DNA from: Furcasterigmium furcatum
Taxonomy: Eukaryota; Ascomycota; Sordariomycetes; Glomerellales; Plectosphaerellaceae
Direction of reading: 5' to 3'
Length of the DNA: 64,000 bases
Assembly (NCBI GenBank): GCA_001599815.1
Contig: BCIA01000004.1
Span: 3,312,082-3,376,081 of the forward strand
Positions 34,795-45,944 of this stretch are shown one piece after another. A model generated the notes under the pieces. The model was given only the letters and a program-made list of their open reading frames with translations. It was not told where the DNA came from and made no database searches. Each line of letters starts with the position of its first letter. Within the stretch, counting starts at the first letter, position 1. The position numbers and the translations under genes were made by a program.

Positions 34795-35251
34795 ACTGCT
34801 GGTGTAGGTGCGTAGCAAATGATGGGCGATGTGTTATTGGAAAAAGATGAGTCTGAGGAATAGCCGACTTGGGAAAAGCTTTGGTCGATTAATGCACCGT
34901 AATCAAGGGCACCGGCTCTACTAAAGAAGTTCTTCTGGGGTGAGGGAGTCGAGAACGGGTTGCAAGTGTGCAGCGCTTGCCGAAGCCCGGAAGGGGCCTG
35001 CCGGGGCGGAGCACAACGTTCGGCGATTTACCTCCGAGCCTCCAGGGACTCAACTCGGAAGCAGCCGATGCTTTCATTTCTGGCCCAATTTCACAAATCA
35101 CTGGCTAATTAGGTAGCTTCATTTCATCGAAAAAGAATATCTAAAGAACACCAGCCTGTCTTGGGGCTCACGAAATGTTCTGAGACATTGCAAACACTGC
35201 ATTTCGTTCGTCCACCAAGTTACCTTCAACCTCCACTCCCTTGCCGTTACC
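34795..35251. promoter_or_regulatory. Divergent promoter, decarboxylase / oxygenase
   Basis: Shared 457-bp region. It contains CGGAG (35007-35011) and CTCCGAGC (35032-35039), an inverted pair about 20 bp apart, plus CCGGGGCGG (35001-35009), an everted CCG-N3-CGG. These are candidate Zn2Cys6 sites serving both genes. Confidence 0.45.
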
Positions 35252-36942
35252 ATGGCCCACATCTTCGATGTTGCGCCCCTTGTTGATGGCGCATACGTCA
35301 ACGGGAAAAAGGTCGGCGACCAAGTGAAGTATCCCAATACTGGCTCTTTCAGCGGCTTCAATAAGCCATGCCGACTGGAAGGGGATATCTTCGACCTTGA
35401 AGTGGACGGCAAAATCCCCCCGGAAATCAATGGGACGTTCTTCCGCGTACAACCTGATCATCGCTTTCCGCCAATGTTCGAGGACGACATTCATTTCAAT
35501 GGAGACGGCAATGTCACTGCCATTCGGATTCAAGACGGTCATGCAGACTACAAGCAGCGTTATGTTGCAACAGACAAGTTCCTCGCGGAGACCAAGGCCA
35601 GAAAAAGCCTGTTTGGAAAATATCGCAACCCCTTCACGGATTCTGAGTTGGTGAAAGCTGTCATCCGGACTACGGCAAACACCAACATTACGTTCTGGAG
35701 GGGAATGCTTCTGGCTTCTAAAGAAGATGGCCCGCCATACGCCATGGATCCTGTTTCGCTGGAGACCATCGGTCGATACGACTTTGAAGGCCAAGTGAAG
35801 TCCCCGACCTTCACGGCCCATCCCAAGTTTGACCCTGAAACGGGCGAGATGCTGTGCTTTGCATATGAGGCTGGTGGGAATGGGAACGACGGATCTTGTC
35901 AAATCGCCGTGTGGACGATCGACGCAGACGGTATCAAGACAGAGGAGGCTTGGTATGAAGCTCCCTTCTGTGGTATGATACATGATTGCGGCATCAGCAA
36001 GAACTATCTTGTTCTCCCCATGACTCCCTTGAAATGCTCCCCGAGTCGGCTTCAGAACGAGGGAAACCACTGGGCATGGGATCCGAAGGAAGATCAGTGG
36101 TATGGTATTGTTCCGCGGAGAGGCGGAAAGCCCAGCGACATCGTCTGGCTGCGGTCTGACAACGGTGAGTTAGATTTCCGCCAAGGATTGATCGTTGACT
36201 GACGGGGTTTGCAGCATTCCATGGCCATGTAGCCGGTTGCTACGAAAACGAAGACGGCAAGATTGTGTTCGACCTTACTGTTGCGAATGGCAACGTCTTC
36301 TTCTTCTTCCCCCCGGAGGATGAGCCTGCTGGCAGCGTTGCGAAGCGAAACCAGCTGGACAGCCCAACACAACGCTGGATCTTCGACCCTAAGAGTCCTT
36401 CGGGTTCGCGGGTCGAGCCAAGCGTTTCTTGGGACACGAGTGGTGAATTCTCACGAATCGACGACCGCTATGTCACAAAGAAGTATAGTCATTTCTGGCA
36501 GGCAAAGATCGACCCAACTCGACAGTACGATCACGTCAAATGCGGGTCGCCCGCCGGCGGACTTTTCAATTGCATAGCACATTATTCATGGGATGGTCAA
36601 ACAGAGGACATTTACTGGGCCGGTCCTTGTGGCACCTTTCAAGAGCCGACGTTCATTCCGAAGGAGGGTGGCGCCGAAGGGGAGGGTTGGGTGATTGCTC
36701 TGCTCAACCATCTGGACGTCTTGCGCAATGACGTCGTCATCTTGGACGCTCTCAATATCGCTGCAGGCCCTGTGGCCACGATTCATCTTCCTATGAAGCT
36801 TCGCCTTGGGCTTCATGGGAACTTTGTGGATCAGCGCGACATTGACGCCTGGCAGGCAAGGAGACAACCCAACGGAGATGTCGGTCCTGTTAAGCCAGCC
36901 GAGAAGCCACTTGCCTGGCAACTGGAGGCCCTGAAGGCATAA
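35252..36942 (+). CDS. Carotenoid-oxygenase family dioxygenase, stilbene-cleaving type
   Basis: Exons 35252-36164 and 36215-36942 (50-nt intron, GTGAGT...TTGCAG) give 546 residues. The four iron-binding histidines of the seven-bladed propeller are visible: His190 (FTAHPK), His244 (GMIHDCG), His307 (AFHGH) and His505 (GLHGNFV). Segments such as GTFFRVQPDHRFPP, HFNGDGNVTAI, FGKYRNPFTD, TANTNI and KEDGPPYAMDP resemble the fungal stilbene/lignostilbene oxygenases (Neurospora CAO-1 group) rather than retinal-forming CarX enzymes. Tyr104 and Lys135 have the 31-residue spacing of the Tyr and Lys that hold the 4'-hydroxyl in CAO-1, as I recall it. Such enzymes split the central double bond of hydroxystilbenes into two benzaldehydes with O2. 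No signal peptide; cytosolic. Confidence 0.9.
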
Positions 36943-37759
36943 GTATGCCCCATTTCCTGTGTCAATTTGGGCCACAAGGACCAATTTTCCTTCATGGCAG
37001 GTCAAAGTTTTGGTGAGACCAGACGCCTTTAGGTAGTAACTAGATTACGTTGAACTGCATTGCCGTTTGCATCACCCAATATGTTTCTGGAGAGTGCCCT
37101 TACAAACAACGGCATGGAATACTGCTCTGAACCATTAACCGAGTATCAGCCATACCAGGCTGAGTTGGATGCTCTAAACGTTCAACATCATACACCCAGG
37201 CTGACACTTTGGACCATCAAATGTCAATGGCATGGCTTCCAGGATGATCCAGAGCTTCAGTCATCACGGAAATCGGACTGCAATGCAGATCTTAGACAGC
37301 AGTCACGTTACGATTTGCTCATGATAGCCAAATAACCCGTTGTCCCAAGTTGTCAGTGAAGAAGAAGGAAGATTAGCCCGAACTACCGAGTCTTGCCGAT
37401 GCGTAAGATGGCCGCTGAATTAATCAGCAGAGGCATGAGAAGCTCTCTTTTTCGGTGCCTAGAGCCGAGACTTACAACCATCCGGTTCTACAGCCCCGAA
37501 CGAGCGCCCAAACTCGGAGACGCACAACCTGTTGCACCTTAGCACCGGACCCATCGCTCCGATGCCTCGCCGATGGGGACAGCCCAGCCAAACCTTGGCC
37601 ATTGTGAGATGATTATCAACATTATTCCTGACCTCAACTTATAAATCGCTGTATTCTCAATCACAGTCTATGCAGGCTACCAATGCTGAGTCGAGATAAG
37701 CATCTGAAAGCGCCGCATCAGCCAAGTTTCTTTCCCGCATTTCCTGACTCCTAAACAAG
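36943..37759. other. Intergenic, ALDH promoter
   Basis: About 820 bases. A 91-codon open frame at 37060-37335 has no coding character. CTCCGATG at 37557-37564 and CTCGGAGA (37532-37539) lie about 200 bp upstream of the ALDH start. Nothing else recognised. Confidence 0.5.
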
Positions 37760-39422
37760 ATGTCAACTGCAAAGGCTCCTGCCCACATCGAGACGCGTCT
37801 CTTTATCAATGGAGAGGTAAGTTAGATCCACTGCGTAGGAGAGAGGCATCTCTAACTACAAGGCAGTTCGTGGAGTCTTCCGACCAGAAGACGTTTGACC
37901 TCAAGTCGCCCATGACGCACGAGGTTGTTTCCAAGGGTAGTTCTACCTCCCTGTTCCTCCAATCCCTTCATGGCCGATATTATGCCCGGCCATCTTCTGA
38001 CGCATTTCCATAGTCAGCGAGGCAAGCGAAAGCGACACCAACGCAGCCGTTGCCGCTGCGAAAGCTGCATTCCCAGCTTGGTCGGCCCTCTCACCCAAGG
38101 ACCGCGCCAAGCACTTCAAGAAACTCGCCTCATTGATCGTAGAAGCGCACCATGAATTGGCGTATCTGGAAGCAATCTCTATGGGAAGACCTGTGTCGGG
38201 TTACTTCGAATCATTCGCTGCCGCCGACGCTTTTAACTACTACGCCGAGGCAGGGTTGACCGCACTCGGAACCAGCAGCTTGAATACTCCTGGCCACATG
38301 AACTTCACTCTACGACAACCATACGGCGTTGTGGCTGCCATCATTCCTTGGAATGTGCCAGTTCTATTTCTTGCAAGCAAGTCAGCTCCTGCTCTTATCG
38401 CGGGAAACACGGTGGTAGTCAAGAGCAGCGAGAAGGCTCCATTGACCGTGAGTGCAAAGCAACCTCCTTGAGGTTCAAGCTCCCTGTTCCCCGAGGATCC
38501 GCGTCGGCTAACATGTGCTCAGTCTGCCAAAGTCGCACAACTTGTTCAAAAGGCGGGTTTCCCGCCAGGTGTCTTCAACATCATCTCTGGCCACGGACAA
38601 ACATCAGGCAACGTTCTCTCCCACCACATGGACATCCGGGTGCTCAGCTTCACGGGGTCAGGGCGAACAGGCCGGGCGATTCAAGCCGCTGCAGCCAAGT
38701 CGAACCTGAAAAACGTCATCCTTGAGCTCGGTGGGAAGTCTCCAGCGGTGATTTTTGACGACGCGGACCTCGAAAAGGCGGTCGCAGAGACACAACACAG
38801 TATCCAATGGAACAGCGGACAGGTTTGCATGGCAAACTCGAGGGTTTACGTCCAGGAGAGCATTGCGGAGGCATTCATCGAGTCATTCAAGCGAAAGTTC
38901 GAGGCCGTCGTGGCCGGAGATCCCACGGATGAAAAGACCAACCATGGACCGCAGGCGGACGAGATTCAATTCAACTCTGTGCGGACTTATATCGAATCGG
39001 GCAAGAAATCCGGAAAGCGCATTTTGGGCGTCGACCACGATTCATCTTCGAATGGCTACATCATCCGACCAACTATTTTTGTCGAGACCCCTGAGGACGC
39101 GCGGATCATGAAAGAGGAAGTTTTCGGCCCGGTCGTGAATATCAACACTTTCAAGACCGAGTCCGAGGTGATAAGTAAGGCAAACGACACGGAGTTTGGC
39201 TTGTACGCAGCGGTGTATACGAAGAACATCGACAGGGCTTTGCGGATGGCCAAGGCGCTGGAAGCTGGGACTGTCGGAGTCAACTGCACCAGCCCCTCTG
39301 GTGCCAGGGATATGCCCTTTGGTGGGTATAAGGCGAGCGGACTTGGGAGAGAAGGGTTTACTGTGAGTCTGGATAACTTTCTCGAGACCAAGACTGTACT
39401 CGTCAAGTTAGAGGATTTGTAG
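37760..39422 (+). CDS. Aldehyde dehydrogenase, vanillin/salicylaldehyde type
   Basis: Four exons 37760-37816, 37867-37936, 38014-38447, 38523-39422 give 486 residues. General base Glu255 (LELGGKSP) and nucleophile Cys289 (NSGQVCMANS) are present with the usual 34-residue spacing; PWNVPVLFLASKSAPALIAGN and FTGSGRTGRAI form the NAD(P) site, and FGPVVNI with the closing FGGYKASGLGREG complete the fold. The sequence is nearest to fungal and bacterial salicylaldehyde/vanillin dehydrogenases by style (DLKSPMTHEVVSKV start). It would oxidise the aromatic aldehydes released by the neighbouring oxygenase to benzoic acids. Located just downstream of the oxygenase in the same direction, with CTCCGATG in its promoter. 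Confidence 0.93.
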
Positions 39423-42225
39423 TTGAATAAAAGTCCTCCGAGTTTTGCTATCAAGGCAACCTCGTCCTTAACGTGAAGCGAGTTCCACAGATCGTCGGCG
39501 AGGTGTTCGGTTCCCCAGATTCAGGCGCTGTGAGACCGAGATCCGGTTCAAGATAGCACATGGACGCCAGCACTCAGGAGCGGACAAAAGGTAAGAGTCG
39601 ATATCAATGCCCGGGTGAGGTGAGCCCCTCTCTTCAAACCAAGTCGCGACCAATGGCCCCTCGCCAGAGACGAGCATCGACCGAGTTCACGTGGAAGTTA
39701 GTGAGTCGCACGCCATCCTGAGCGAGCTTCTTTAATGTGGGCGCCTTGATTTCAGATCCTAAAGGGCCAACATCGCTGGAGCCCCAAATCGTCCGCAACC
39801 AAGATGAGGAAGTTTGGCCTCGTGCGCTTGGCGATTTGAGGCAGAACGGTGGGAGATGGGCCGGATAAAACTACCACTGCCGGTTCCAAACTGAGCAGCA
39901 GAACACACAAGCATCTGTAAGTGTACAACGGGGGATTTCAGAGCTCCGTGGAACTTGGCAAAGTAGATAAGGGGTCGTGAGGATTCCCCAAGATGTGACC
40001 CCTGAACTGTGCCCCGGGGACGCCCGGGGAAGCCCGGGATGTCGCGGATCTTGTTTCCAGGCGTGATCACCATGTTCTACGTATAAGTATCGATGACATG
40101 CTCGATGTGCTCCGGTAATACTGACTCTCCCTCAGCACGCTGTATAGGAGACGGGATGTTGGGCGAACGTTGAGCCATCAATGCCGATGTCTTATCGGTT
40201 CGACCGCCTTTCCCCTGCGGTGCTGTCACAGACTCCGGACATCTATTCTTAGGTATTAGCGGTCTGGCTGTGGCAGGTCCCTCAACCAACCGAAATGACT
40301 TGAACTGAAACAACAGTGGAAAATCTTATTGCAAGCCTCCGAGATGTACCTGCAACGTCTCAGTCCTCTAAGACTCCATTCTTTGCTGAACTTTCGAGTG
40401 CTTCTGTTTGGTCGGTGGACGGGCAGTCTCAATTGAAGAGGACCAGCCAATCCGGTCTGCTTACGTACTCCGGGTTGGACCCTCTGACAGGCATCCATGC
40501 CAATGCGGGTGGAGGCGAAATGATCGACTTTCGCGGGACGTGGAGCTTCTCCAACAGGGAGCACCCCCGCGTGGAGTTCCGCTAAGCCTGTTGGTTTGCA
40601 GACGGGAAGTGCGTGCAGTGCAGCGCGGTAGCAGCCGAGGCAGCCAGCAGCCAGCAGCAATGAACGCTCGAGTCGAGAAACAAGCTACCACATCAACGGC
40701 TGACGAGGCGGACTGTTCGCCAGCGACGGAATCGGTCTGGCACTGACGGTGGACTCGAGGCGGACCAGAACCTTCAAGCCACACCACCAGCCCGGGCGCA
40801 CAAGCAGGGCGCTTCCAGAAGGACGCCTGCACGCAAGATCCCTGTTTTGGGGAATGCTGGGTCGACATCCTGGGAATCTTGCAGCTCTGAAGGGGAGCTA
40901 GCCGTTAGCTACAGGCGGCTTCGCATCATGATCAGATGAGTCGGTATGCTTGATCGCCTTCATTGGTGATGGGCGACCGACGCGTGATGGCAAAGTCGTC
41001 GTAATGAAGAGTGATCATCGGAGACTTCTTCGCCGGCCGCCGAGTCAAAGCCGGCCAACCGGCCTCACTGTCTTGCCTTGTGCGACCATGTGTCTCGCTT
41101 CTGCTGGTCGTCCCCCTGGCCGTTGTTGATCATTGACGTACTCGTACGTGCAGGTCTACCAGCGTTGGGGAACCGTCCCGAGGAGTTGGCCAAACCAGGA
41201 GAAATGTCTCTGGCCAAGCCAATGTCGTACTTGATCGAGATGAATAATAAGCTGGCGCTGTAACTCGACCTGCAGCAGGTCCTGCCGTTCCCAGACAGGC
41301 AGGTCCAAACCGCTAATGCAATTCCGCGTCTGGAGGGCCAAGAGGCACGTGAGGAGTGTTTTGAGCCTGCAACACCAAAGCTTCAGCGCATTGTGAGGCG
41401 AAGACTCGGTGGCATTTGGCTGGGATCTGACACAGCATTCGCCAGATGCGTGGCAGCGCGCCCGACGCCCCCCACGCTAGCCCATTCCAGAGTGACTATC
41501 CACCGGGGTCAGACGATACATCCGAGTCCCACCCAAATCAGCCCACGACACATGTATCCCCGACTGGTCCCTTGGTGGTCAGCCCCAGCATCCGCAGGTC
41601 CCGCCCGCCAACGCTACAGGGCCAACCCTGGGCACTGAGGGCCAGAAAGGCCCCCCAGTTCGCGCTCTCCGTTGACCTACCCCCAGGCCCTTTGACTTTT
41701 TCTCGGCATCCCACTCCCACTTTCTCTTCTGGCAACAAACCCTCCCTCCCCCAGCCCTCGTGGTCCTCTTCACATCCACGGGCCACCCGGCTTCTCGCGT
41801 CTTCCCACCAAAACCGCCAACGCACACTCCTCCATCCTTCCATTCTTGCTTTTTCCAGCACGGAACCAGCATCATCATCCCGCACGCACGTGCAGATCGC
41901 CCGCAACTCAACCCCCGGTCCTGTACCTTGCAGCCCACGCCCCGTCTCTAACCTCTCTCGACACCGAACGACCACCTCACTCTCCCATTTCCCGACCGAC
42001 AAGATGGATTCCCAACTCCAACTTGCCCTTGGCCGCTCTCGCGAGTCCTGTCTGTAAGCCCGTCGACCGCTGGCATCCCAGACATCGTCTTGTACAATAG
42101 TCCAAGATCCCGCACACGGCCTTCCGTCGGAACCCTCTCACACGACCTCTTACCCGTTCCATCCTCCTCCCAAACAACGGCCTCCACGGAACGCGCATCA
42201 CGCCACAACCCTAACCTTACCCCCC
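39423..42225. other. Long gene-poor interval
   Basis: 2.8 kb without a supported gene. Open frames at 40256-40660 (minus) and 41446-42057 (plus) have the Ser/Pro/Arg- or Cys/Trp-biased composition of chance readings. From about 41460 the plus strand is extremely C/T-rich, consistent with promoter and 5' leader of the SIW14-like gene. A short upstream frame with a good ATG context is at 42004-42057. The interval forms the right boundary of the putative cluster. Confidence 0.55.
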
Positions 42226-43354
42226 ATGCCACACTCACGCGACCACTCGAACCTTGATCCCTTCATAAATATGTCCCCCGCCATGGCCTCAAAACGCTCC
42301 CGCAGAACGTTCCAAGAAGAAGACAACAGCAATACCAGCGAGAAGAGCCACCGAGAGAGCCGATCCGCGAAGCAAGACGACGCACCCCGAGAACGCAGGC
42401 GCGAGAGCACGTCCTCCTCAACCGAATCACGAGAATCAAGCATGGCGGCCGACGCAGTCGTCGAAGTCGCACTTGGCGGCGAGCAGGTCACCATTGCCGT
42501 CGTCGAGACGAAATCCACAGACTCGGTGTCCTCTGGAGGACGGGATTCTCGCCTCGCACGGCCCGTCATCACCATCGGCGACAGCCCTGTCGCAATCTCA
42601 CTGCCCTCGGTGTACGGATATCCCACGATGAAGCACAACCTCCCGACCGAGGGAAGGCCACACAACTTTGGTGTTGTAGTGCCCGGCGTCTTCCGCAGCA
42701 GCTATCCTAAGACGGAAGATTACGGCTTCATGAAGGAGCTAGGACTGAAGACCATTGTGTAAGTCGCCCAATTCCATCATATCTTGGAGAATTCTTGGCT
42801 GACGTTGCTCAGCACCCTCGGCCAAAAGGACGAGCCCGATGAGATGTATGCCGACTTCATGGCCGCCAACTCCATTCGCCACCACATCATCGAGATGAAG
42901 GGCACCAAGAAGGAGAGCATCCCCATCCACACCATGAAGAGCATCCTTCGCATCGTTCTGGACCAGCAGCACTATCCGCTCATGATTCACTGCAACCATG
43001 GCAAGGTATGTTCCGTTCGCATCTTCCTATCAGCTCAGGCAACTGACGGCCCCTCAGCACCGCACCGGCTGCGTCGTGGCTGTGGTCCGCAAGCTGTCTG
43101 GCTGGAGGCTCGAGACCATCATCGACGAGTACAGGACGTACGCGGAGCCCAAGGTACGCGAGTGCGACGTCGACTACATCACCGCCTTTGAGCTGTCGGA
43201 GCTCTCAAATCTCTTCGTCCACGAAGCCAACATGCGAATCCGCACGAGAGCCTTCTACAGGACTACCATCTTCGTATTTGCGGTGCTGGTGCTCTGGACC
43301 ATCTCCAGCAGGCAGATTACCTACACAGCCAGATCCGCTGGCGCCCTGAGATGA
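42226..43354 (+). CDS. SIW14: SIW14-like atypical dual-specificity phosphatase
   Basis: Exons 42226-42758, 42813-43005, 43058-43354 give 340 residues. The P-loop HCNHGKHRTG (Cys238 to Arg244, CX5R) is built across the second intron. NFGVVVPGVFRSSYPKTEDY and LGLKTIV are the conserved lead-in of the Siw14/Oca family. Yeast Siw14 is an inositol pyrophosphate phosphatase removing the 5-beta phosphate, so a role in phosphate and stress signalling is likely. The first 120 residues are disordered, rich in Ser, Arg and Glu, as is common in filamentous fungi. Near the C-terminus TTIFVFAVLVLWTIS is a strong membrane helix, which the short yeast enzyme lacks as far as I recall, so this form may be tail-anchored. 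A second in-frame ATG is at 42271. Confidence 0.9.
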
Positions 43355-44996
43355 GACAACAGCCCGCCACTTCACTATCAGAAGTAGAGAAGGATTCGGC
43401 ACGAGCCACACAGCGGCAGGGAGCGTTGAGTTGTAGAACTACAGGCTATGAGCGAGACGAGCTACCACACGTTTTGAGGAGAGTTTTGGAGACGAGAGGG
43501 GCGACGGCAGCGGGCGGGTTTGCATCACCCGGGATAGCATCGCACATTCCCACATCTCCTTTGTCTTGTCTGGGTCGGATAGATTCGTTGGGTGGCAGGA
43601 GACCTATCAAGCGCTGAGACCGTCTCCGAGAAAGAGGGCGTTCTATCGACAGGGTGGGGGGAAGCGGCTTTTTGCGCGCCGAAACTTGCATCGTCCATGT
43701 ACTGCTACTGCTATGGACTTTCCTGTTTTGTTTTGTTGTAGTACCTGTTTGAGTAGGGTGTTCGGTTGAAAGCACCTCGACCGCAATGCGACAGTTTTGC
43801 AAAGCCTGAGGCAACGCCTGGGAGTTCCATTGATTCGGTTCCGAGGAAGGCAGGCTCCTTCCGGCATTGAGTGTGCTTGGTGCTTATTGCAGAGGCAAGA
43901 ACGGAGACTGCGAACCCGAACAAAACAACAAGATGGGAGATGTCCGTGGTGGTATGCCATCCCACCGAGTCGATGTTGGTTCCTCAAGCTGGGGTCTGTC
44001 ACAACAGACCTGCACCCTTCACTGCGGCAGACAAGTGTATCCAGCCAAAAAGATGGTTACGAGACAAACTGCTACTCCAAGCTATCAAGGGTGCAGTGTT
44101 GTCAGGGTTTGAGATGTTCGTGGGCCTGACAGCAAAACCACAAAGTGTTATCCCCTCGACATGGGAACTGTTGTGGCTTAAGGGAAAGATCCCAGGGCAC
44201 TTGCCGTTTCGTTTGACATACAATCATCATGTTTGCCTGAAAATAAGATGCCGGATCGCAATCTGATCTCAGGATGAAGAGTATGGGAGTGAATCGAGGC
44301 AGTTGTTTCCCAAAGAGGCAAAGACAGCATCTTCAAGCCGGATCACAAGCCGTCAACGCCGCTTTCATCATGGCAAGAGCGATTTCAGCCAACAATCAGT
44401 GACTCGAAGTGCGCATCAACGGCTCAGTGAATCGAAATAGGACTTAATCACCAAGAAGGAAGGAACGGAAATGCTCGTGGGCGTCCTGGGGCCGGCGACA
44501 TCAAAATCTCCGCAAAGCCCCTGACTCTCAACCCAACTCTTCACCATCTCGCCAACCCTTCATCGCCTCACCAACCCTTCAACACCACAACCTCAACCGC
44601 ATCCCCTCTTGATTCTGCGCCTCAAGCTGATCTTTGCCCTTCATCTCCGCTCTTTGAAGTCTCCGCGCATCATCCCTTTCTCGCAGCCAGACCCGCGCGC
44701 GTGACCAGACAACAAAACGCAACATCGCCGCGGCGACAACACTGGCATCCTTCGGCGGCCTGAATTTTATTTCTCAAGGCATCCGTTTCCAGATCACTAT
44801 CTCCCCCGGCTCACTCACAAAACCATCTCCTACAACCCCCCATCCTCACCTTTCCTCCATCTCTTCCACACAACCAACCCTCCCCATCGCCACAACGCAA
44901 GCATCGCAACGCAAGCGACGCATTCTTCTTCCTCCCTCAACCTCCTGAAGCAAACAACTTTCTATCACCATCATTACCGTCATCACAGCGATCATC
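43355..44996. other. Intergenic, promoter of the chromatin-type gene
   Basis: 1.64 kb with no supported gene on either strand. 44500-44990 is a long C/T/A-rich block (CATCACCAAC, CTCCATCTC runs), the usual shape of a strong fungal promoter and leader. Confidence 0.55.
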
Positions 44997-45944
44997 ATGT
45001 CTGCTGCTACTGAGACCAACGGCAACGGCCTTGCCGCCAAGACCGAGAAGCTCTCTCTCACCGACCGTGAGCAGGAGATTCTCTCCAAGGCCTGGAACTG
45101 CATGAAGGCCCAGCCTGAAGTAAGTTGACGCGTTTTCCTCTGTATTTCTCTGTTTTCCTTGCGATTCCGGCATCGGGGGCTCGGGTCTCTCTGGGGCTCG
45201 ATCTCGTCGTCGTCTGTCCGTCGCTATCCCCATCGAAGCACCTCGCGAGGCATTTCAATATGTTTCGAGTCGGTCATTCCCCTTCCATCACTGTTTTCGT
45301 CGCCTCTCCGCATTACACCTGCAGGAGATCCCTCATGTGTGCCTGCGATATGGGGCCTCGACATGATTCACTCCCCATTCCCCCTTTCCACCCACTCGCC
45401 ACCTCGCCCACCCCTGACTGCAACTTCACTCCTGTGCACATGCTGACCTTTCCAGATCGACTATAACAGACTCGCCGAGGAATGCGGCATGACCAACCCC
45501 CGCTCTGCCAGCAACGCCTGGTCGGCTCTCAAGAAGAAGCTCTTCACCGGCCTCCCCGCAACCCCCCGCGGCCGCAAGGCTGCTGCCGCCACTGCCGGCG
45601 CCGCCGGCGACTCTGGCGAGTCTAGCGAGGCCCCCAGCACTGGCAAGCGCAAGCGTGCCACGCCTGCTTCCAAGAAGAAGTCGTCTGCGACCGCCCCCGG
45701 CGACGATGAAGACGACGAGCTCGCCGCCACTGAGGCCACGCCGACCAAGAAGAAGCGTACCCCCCGCAAGAAGGCCACCCCCGCCAAGGTCGAGCCCAAG
45801 GACGAGGACGCTGAGGAGAAGAAGCCCGCCGCCGCTGCTGCTGCCGGCGCCTCCAAGGGTGAGGAGGCTGCTCCCAAGGCCAAGGCCGAGGACGACAAGG
45901 AGGAGCAGAAGCCCAAGGCTGAGGAGGAGACCGAGGAGGTTTAG
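44997..45944 (+). CDS. Small Myb-like/winged nuclear protein with basic-acidic tail
   Basis: Exons 44997-45119 and 45456-45944 give 203 residues; the 336-nt intron (GTAAGT...CTGACCTTTCCAG) is the longest in the window. The N-terminal 80 residues (LTDREQEILSKAWNCMKAQPE, then DYNRLAEECGMTNPRSASNA) form a helical Myb-like unit seen in many fungal nuclear proteins. It is followed by a Lys-rich stretch (GKRKRATPASKKK, TPTKKKRTPRKKATPAK, AT-hook- or H1-like) and an alternating Glu/Lys/Ala tail. I infer a chromatin-associated DNA-binding protein. C/G-rich third positions and the strong leader suggest high expression. No specific orthologue is assigned. Confidence 0.82.

Noticed and set aside
37060..37335. 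91-codon frame between oxygenase and ALDH
   Set aside because: No coding character, no homology recognised, no splice partners.
40000..40050. CCCGGG-rich stretch as a regulatory palindrome
   Set aside because: Several overlapping CCCGGG words without a consistent arrangement, and no gene start nearby.
41446..42057. 203-codon Ser/Pro-rich plus-strand frame
   Set aside because: It is a reading of the C/T-rich leader of the SIW14-like gene, with no domain and no good start.
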